Source: Mitsuaria chitosanitabida ATCC BAA-476 = NBRC 102408 (GTDB taxonomy: Bacteria > Pseudomonadota > Gammaproteobacteria > Burkholderiales > Burkholderiaceae_C). Taken from it: a stretch of 64,000 nt of DNA. This document shows positions 59,924-64,000 of the stretch, in pieces. The DNA is taken from positions 123,969 through 187,968 of the forward strand of contig NZ_BCYP01000026.1 in assembly GCF_001598255.1 (NCBI RefSeq), read 5' to 3'. The first letter of the stretch is position 1. Each line of letters opens with the position of its first letter. The position numbers and the translations under genes are program-made. A model generated the notes under the pieces. That model was not told the DNA's origin. It made no database searches and worked only from the letters and a program-made list of their open reading frames with translations.

Positions 59924-60760
59924 ATGGACATCGCCGACGCCTCCCACGATTCCGCCGCTGCCAACGTGAGCCCCCTCGCCGAGTCCGGCGAGCGCGCGGC
60001 CCCCGCCATCGCAGTGCCCCTGTTCCGCATCGCCGCCGTCACCGGCGCGGGATCCGGCATCGGCCGCGCCGCCGCGCGCAAGCTGATGAACGCCGGCTGG
60101 CAGGTCGCCCTGCTGGGGCGCCGCGAGGACGCGCTGCGGGAAACGGCCTCGGTCCATCCCGAGCGCGCGCTGGTGCTGCCTTGCGACGTCGCGGACGAGG
60201 CCCAGGTGACGGCCGCCTTCGCCGCCATCGAGGCCTGGCATGGCCGGCTCGACTTCCTCTTCAACAATGCCGGTCGCGGCGCCCCCGCGATGGACATCGA
60301 CGAGCTCAGCGTCGAGACCTGGCGCGCCGTCGTCGACGTCAACCTGACCGGCAGCTTCCTGTGCGCCCGGGCCGCCTTCGGCCTGATGAAGCGCCAGTCC
60401 CCGCGCGGCGGCCGCATCGTCAACAACGGCTCGATCTCGGCCCATGCGCCGCGGCCGGGCTCGATCGCCTACACCTCCACCAAGCACGCCATCACCGGGC
60501 TGACCAAGACCCTGGCGCTGGACGGCCGCAAGCACGACATCTGCGCCGGGCAGCTGGACATCGGCAATGCCGAGACCGACCTGACCGAGCGCTTCAAGCA
60601 GGGCGTGCCGCAGGCGCATGGCGGCACGATGGTGGAGCCGGTCATGGATGTGGACCACGCCGCGAGCGCGCTGCTGTACATGGCGGAATTGCCGCTGTCG
60701 GCCAACGTGCCTTTCCTGACGGTGATGGCTTCCAAGATGCCCTACATTGGCCGAGGCTGA
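59924..60760 (+). CDS. SDR family oxidoreductase
   Basis: 278 aa from ATG 59924 ([14 protein letters not shown]). Rossmann fold: [19 protein letters not shown] (cofactor Gly motif), [24 protein letters not shown], and the active site [22 protein letters not shown] with the Tyr-x-x-x-Lys. Classical NAD(P)-dependent short-chain dehydrogenase. The ~35-residue N-terminal extension is not conserved. Substrate unknown. Confidence 0.92.
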   Translation: MDIADASHDSAAANVSPLAESGERAAPAIAVPLFRIAAVTGAGSGIGRAAARKLMNAGWQVALLGRREDALRETASVHPERALVLPCDVADEAQVTAAFAAIEAWHGRLDFLFNNAGRGAPAMDIDELSVETWRAVVDVNLTGSFLCARAAFGLMKRQSPRGGRIVNNGSISAHAPRPGSIAYTSTKHAITGLTKTLALDGRKHDICAGQLDIGNAETDLTERFKQGVPQAHGGTMVEPVMDVDHAASALLYMAELPLSANVPFLTVMASKMPYIGRG

Positions 60761-60805
60761 CGCGCCGGACCCCGCCGTGCGACATGCTTCCCCCGACGAA
60801 AGACG

Positions 60806-61108
60806 ATGAACCTGATCTCGACCCTGATTTCCATCGCCGCCCGCCTCGTGCTGGCGGTGGCTTCCATCGTGCTGTTCCTGGCGGTGCTCGCCGCCGGGCT
60901 GGTGATCTTCGGCGTGCTGATGCTGTGGAGCCTGATCCGCGGCCGCAAGCCGACGTTCAACAACGCGGCCTTCCAGCGCGCGGCGCAGTTCCGGACGCAG
61001 GGGTTCCGCACGGGCCCGGGCATGGGCCAACGCGGCGCGCCGCAAGGTGAAGTGATCGACGCGGAAGTCCGCGAGGTCCCGAACGCCGATCCGCGCCTGG
61101 AACGCTGA
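60806..61108 (+). CDS. Small membrane protein
   Basis: 100 aa. A long hydrophobic span (RLVLAVASIVLFLAVLAAGL continuing through LMLWSLI) and a basic/polar tail (RGRKPTFNNAAFQRAAQF). One or two membrane segments, N terminus out or in not determined. No family recognised. Preceded by the SDR gene by 45 nt. Confidence 0.65.
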   Translation: MNLISTLISIAARLVLAVASIVLFLAVLAAGLVIFGVLMLWSLIRGRKPTFNNAAFQRAAQFRTQGFRTGPGMGQRGAPQGEVIDAEVREVPNADPRLER

Positions 61109-61138
61109 GCTCGCCGCAGCGGCGGACTGCCATCCTCC

Positions 61139-61308
61139 CACCCTCACCCCAACCCTCTCCCGCCCCGCGGGAGAGGGGGCAAGAGGGGGCAGGATGGGCA
61201 GAAGGGGCGACGGTGGTGGTGGAGCGCCGCGGCCGCATGCTCGTCAGGCGCTCGGTGAGTGTGACCCCCTCTCCCGCTTGCGGGAGAGGGCAGGGGTGAG
61301 GGTCTTCG
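61139..61308. repeat. Composite REP element, second copy
   Basis: Left hairpin (61141-61178, tag CCCTCACCCC, stem CCCTCTCCCGC), a purine-rich core GGCAAGAGGGGG and relics of the 24-bp unit, and a right inverted hairpin at 61265-61308. Its first ~48 nt match the composite element at 30754 except for one base. It lies between convergent genes. Confidence 0.88.
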
Positions 61309-61324
61309 GGCTCGCCCCCGCGCT

Positions 61325-62230
61325 TCAATAATTCGGCGGCCGACTCAGCTCTTCCCAGAGCTCGTCATAGATCCGATACCGCTGGGGGCTGATCTTCCCG
61401 GCCTCGACCGCCACCAGCACCGCGCAGCCCGGCTCATGCCGGTGGCTGCAGTTGTGGAAGCGGCATTCGCCCAGATAGGGCTTGAAATCGGGCATGTGAG
61501 CCGCGAGCTCCGGCGCCGCGATCTGGCGCAGGCCGAATTCCTGGAAGCCCGGCGAGTCGATCAGCCCGTTGCGCCGCTCGGCGTCCATCCAGTACCACTG
61601 CGTCGTCGTCGTCGTGTGGCGCCCCGAGTTCAGCGCCTGCGAGATCTCGCCCACCTGCGCCTGCGCATCGGGCACCAGCAGATTGATCAGCGTGCTCTTG
61701 CCGGTGCCGCTGGGGCCCAGCACCAAGGTGGACTGGCCTTCCAGCAGCGGCATCAGCGTCTCGCGCGCCTCGTCCGGCCGTCCCTTCAGGCTGAGCTCCA
61801 GCACTCGCTGTCCCATCGCCTTGTACGGCGCCAAGCGCTGGCGCGCGAAGTCCGCGCCGGGCAGGTCGGTCTTGTTCAGGATGATGTCGGCCGCGATGCC
61901 GGCGCTGTCCGCCGCGATCAGCGCGCGGGTGAGCTGCGACTCCGAGAACTGCGGGTCCACCGCGACCAGGATCAGCAGCCGGTCCAGGTTGGCGGCGAAG
62001 CTCTTGGTCTTCCACTCGTCCTGACGGAACAGCAGGTTGCGGCGCGGCTCCACGCCCTCGATCACGCCCTCGTGATCGCTGCTGCGCTGCCAGCGCACGC
62101 GGTCGCCGACCACGCAATCGCTCTTCTTGCCCCGCGTCAGGCAGTGCACGCGGGTGCCGGTCTCGTCCTCGATCAGGTAGTGGCGGCCGTGGCCGCGCAC
62201 CACCAGGCCGATCTGGGCGGTCTTGCTCAT
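61325..62230 (-). CDS. rsgA: Ribosome small-subunit-dependent GTPase A
   Basis: 301 aa. An N-terminal OB-fold (QIGLVVRGHGRHYLIEDETG), then the circularly permuted GTPase: NKTD in IILNKTDLPG (G4), then GPSGTGKSTLINLL (G1) and DSPGFQEFGL (G3). The C-terminal zinc site is in CRFHNCSHRHEPGCAV. It assists late 30S maturation. Its start overlaps the M48 gene stop by 4 nt (ATGA). Confidence 0.96.
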   Translation of the reverse strand: MSKTAQIGLVVRGHGRHYLIEDETGTRVHCLTRGKKSDCVVGDRVRWQRSSDHEGVIEGVEPRRNLLFRQDEWKTKSFAANLDRLLILVAVDPQFSESQLTRALIAADSAGIAADIILNKTDLPGADFARQRLAPYKAMGQRVLELSLKGRPDEARETLMPLLEGQSTLVLGPSGTGKSTLINLLVPDAQAQVGEISQALNSGRHTTTTTQWYWMDAERRNGLIDSPGFQEFGLRQIAAPELAAHMPDFKPYLGECRFHNCSHRHEPGCAVLVAVEAGKISPQRYRIYDELWEELSRPPNY

Positions 62231-63525
62231 GCCGGACGCCCCACCGCGGCGATGGCCGCCAGACGCTCGCTCGCGGGCGGATGCGAGTAGTAGAAGCGCG
62301 CGAAGACAGGATCCGGCGTCAGCGTGCCGGCGTTGTCCTCGTGCAGTTTCAGCAGCGCGTTCGACAGGTCCTGGCCGCTGGCCTGCGCGCAGGCGTAGGC
62401 GTCGGCTTCGAACTCATGCTTGCGGGACCAGAAGGACATCAGCGGCGTGACGAAGAAGGTGAACGGGGGCAGCGCCAGCAGGAACAGCAGCAGCGCCAGC
62501 GCGTCGTTGGGGGCCTCGAGGCTGGGGCGCACGCCCAGGCTCAGGAAGAAGCCGGCCTGGCCGCTCAGCCAGCCCAGCAGGGCGAAGCCGGCCAGGCTCA
62601 GGGCGAAGCTCAGCAGCATGCGCTGCAGCACGTGGCGGCGCTTGAAGTGGCCCAGCTCGTGGGCCAGCACGGCCTCGATCTCGGGCGGGTTCAGGCGCGC
62701 GATCAGGGTGTCGAAGAAGACCACGCGCTTGGCCGCGCCCAGGCCGGTGAAGTAGGCGTTCCCATGGGCGGAGCGCTTGCTGCCGTCCATCACGAACAGG
62801 CCCTTGGAGGCGAAGCCGCAGCGCTGGAGCAGGGCGTTGACGCGGTCGGCGACGGCGGCGTCGGACAGCGGCTCGAACTTGTTGAACAGCGGGGCGACGA
62901 CCAGCGGGATGACGACCATCATCAGCAGGTTGTAGGCGACCCACGCGCCCCAGGCCCACAGCCACCATTGGTGGCCCGGGGCGCCCATCAGCCACAGGAT
63001 CAGCGCGGCGAAGGGCAGGCCCAGCACCAGGCCCACGCCCAGGCCCTTGAGGCCGTCGACGATGAAGAGCCTGAGCGTCGTGCGGTTGAAGCCGAAGCGC
63101 TCCTCGAGGCGGAAGGTGCTGTAGAGCGACCAGGGCAGGTCCAGCACGCCCGACAGCAGGGCGAAGGCGGTGAGCAGCGCGAGCTGGTAGCCCATGCCGC
63201 CGAGTTCGTGGCGCCAGGTGAGCGCCCATTGGTTCAGCAGGTCCAGTCCGCCGAGCAGCGTCCAGCCGATCAGCAGCGCGGTGTCCCAGGCCAGGTGCAG
63301 GGTGCCCAGGCGGCCGCGGGCGATGGTGTAGTCGGCGGCCTTCTGGTGCGCGGACAGGGGCACGGTGGCGGCGAAGGCCTCGGGGACCGCCTGGCGGTGG
63401 CCGGAGACGTGGCGCATCTGGCGGGAGGAGAGCCAGAGCTTGAGGAGGAAGGACAGGATCACCGCGGCGATGAAGGCCAGCGTGGGGGCGAGGGTCGTCC
63501 CCGGGGACGGAAGCACGGCATGCAT
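62227..63525 (-). CDS. M48 family metallopeptidase (STE24-like)
   Basis: 432 aa with several membrane segments: TLAFIAAVILSFLLKLWLS at the N terminus, and further spans around the catalytic region. The zinc site is HELGH in AVLAHELGHFKRRH, and MDGSKRSAHGNAYFTGLG precedes it, typical of CAAX-protease-type M48 enzymes. EFEADAYACAQ supplies the third ligand. It degrades membrane proteins. Transcribed with rsgA. Confidence 0.94.
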   Translation of the reverse strand: MHAVLPSPGTTLAPTLAFIAAVILSFLLKLWLSSRQMRHVSGHRQAVPEAFAATVPLSAHQKAADYTIARGRLGTLHLAWDTALLIGWTLLGGLDLLNQWALTWRHELGGMGYQLALLTAFALLSGVLDLPWSLYSTFRLEERFGFNRTTLRLFIVDGLKGLGVGLVLGLPFAALILWLMGAPGHQWWLWAWGAWVAYNLLMMVVIPLVVAPLFNKFEPLSDAAVADRVNALLQRCGFASKGLFVMDGSKRSAHGNAYFTGLGAAKRVVFFDTLIARLNPPEIEAVLAHELGHFKRRHVLQRMLLSFALSLAGFALLGWLSGQAGFFLSLGVRPSLEAPNDALALLLFLLALPPFTFFVTPLMSFWSRKHEFEADAYACAQASGQDLSNALLKLHEDNAGTLTPDPVFARFYYSHPPASERLAAIAAVGRPA

Positions 63526-63570
63526 GGGGCCGGAGTGTAGGCCCCGTGGGTGACGGGGCCGGGCATCCGG

Positions 63571-64000
63571 TCACAGATCCGAGGTGGCGTCGAGGCCTCC
63601 GGCGAGCGCGGCCACGCGGCGCGGGGTGGCGGTGGCGGCCAGCCAGTCGCGGCCGATGACGACGCGGACGTCGCCGCGCAGGCCGGCCTGCTCGCACAGT
63701 TGCGAGGGCACGCCCGGCGGGAGGGCGGCGGCGATCCGGCGGGCGCTCTCGGCCTGGCCGGCGCGATAGTCCACGCGGGTGCGGACGACGTCGTAGCTGG
63801 GTTGGTTCGTCAACCGGGACTTGGGCATGCCTTGCTCGACCATCCAGCGGTCGACCTTCGCGGCCATGCCGGTCGTGCCGACACCGTTGCTGATCTCGAG
63901 GCGGATCGGGGTGGGGAGGGGCGTGGGCGCGGGAAGACCCTCACCCCGACCCTCTCCCGCAAGCGGGAGAGGGAGTGAGAGTGGAAGTGATAGTGGGAGT
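63571..64000 (-). CDS. LytR C-terminal (LytR_C) domain protein (5' truncated by window)
   Basis: The last ~143 codons are visible. After a low-complexity linker, RLEISNGVGTTGMAAKVDRW opens a LytR_C domain, with QPSYDVVRTRVDYRAGQAESARRIAAALP in the middle and DVRVVIGRDWL near the end. The linker (LPLPLAGEGRGEG) is encoded by a REP element, and before it (to the window edge) a hexanucleotide repeat encodes alternating Leu-Pro/Leu-Ser pairs. The frame is open to the edge. Function and N-terminal domains are not visible. Confidence 0.72.
   Translation of the reverse strand, partial: LPLSLPLSLPLPLAGEGRGEGLPAPTPLPTPIRLEISNGVGTTGMAAKVDRWMVEQGMPKSRLTNQPSYDVVRTRVDYRAGQAESARRIAAALPPGVPSQLCEQAGLRGDVRVVIGRDWLAATATPRRVAALAGGLDATSDL
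63933..63975. repeat. REP-like hairpin read in frame
   Basis: GACCCTCACCCC tag, then CCCTCTCCCGC-AA-GCGGGAGAGGG, inside the LytR_C gene. Confidence 0.85.
63976..64000. repeat. Hexanucleotide repeat at right edge
   Basis: Four and a fraction units of AGTGRN (AGTGAG, AGTGGA, AGTGAT, AGTGGG), continuing past the window. Reads in frame in the LytR_C gene. Confidence 0.7.

Overview
The window is a GC-rich chromosomal stretch of a Gram-negative heterotroph. The gene content points to a betaproteobacterium of the order Burkholderiales, most like the Rubrivivax/Leptothrix-Roseateles-Mitsuaria group: ribF-ileS, rdgC, rsuA, dusA, hslO, prlC and rsgA of betaproteobacterial type, a PEP-CTERM protein, a PimC/PimD-like acyl-CoA dehydrogenase pair and many short GC-rich REP hairpins. 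This placement is inferred from gene types, not from a search. Genes are densely packed, often with 4-nt ATGA or GTGA overlaps. I see no rRNA, tRNA, CRISPR array, complete insertion sequence or prophage.

Layout. 1-4146: a left-truncated sCache histidine kinase, its NarL-type regulator, the CstA pyruvate/peptide permease and its small YbdD partner. 4227-6948: hydroxypyruvate isomerase and a secreted trypsin-like protease with a tandem C-terminal domain. 7028-17896 (minus strand): ileS, ribF, a hybrid histidine kinase, an operon of rsuA, a P1/DmpA peptidase and a DUF3617 protein, and two acyl-CoA dehydrogenases. 18096-22827: isoaspartyl peptidase, 3-hydroxyisobutyryl-CoA hydrolase-like enzyme, TonB-dependent receptor. 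22867-23952: a two-gene cassette whose second gene is a HEPN/UPF0332-type protein. 24013-27119: PEP-CTERM protein and a large exported PHP-like protein. 27320-33054: an operon of PpiC-like isomerase, HupE/UreJ membrane protein, 2OG-Fe(II) oxygenase-like protein and a fused membrane/spermidine synthase-like protein carrying a REP-minisatellite insertion in frame. 33078-34166: a second, diverged copy of the HEPN cassette. 34328-41206: GT41 glycosyltransferase, siderophore-type receptor, an MbcA/ParS-like orphan and a phospholipase D-like protein. 41321-53475: mostly housekeeping genes (dusA, ogt, rdgC, DsbA/FrnE, an M14-like deacylase, a PIG-L deacetylase, two DMT permeases, a ferritin-like protein, hslO, prlC). 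53599-59451: DUF4331 protein, lipoprotein, helical-repeat protein, second HupE/UreJ protein, ECF sigma factor and anti-sigma factor. 59629-64000: a small exported protein, SDR enzyme, membrane protein, rsgA, an M48 peptidase and a right-truncated LytR_C protein.

Three things stand out. (1) Two loci about 10 kb apart carry the same two-gene cassette (a ~185-aa protein of unknown family plus a ~135-aa HEPN/UPF0332-type protein). Each is preceded, 90-96 nt before its first start codon, by a 31-nt block identical at 28 positions. This looks like an undescribed toxin-antitoxin-like or RNA-processing module. (2) The ECF sigma gene and the DUF4331 operon upstream of it share a promoter-like signature, ATCC-N16-CGTA, which suggests one self-regulated envelope system with a HupE/UreJ protein. 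(3) A family of REP hairpins occurs at five places, and in two genes the element is read through in frame as a linker peptide, once together with a 24-bp minisatellite.
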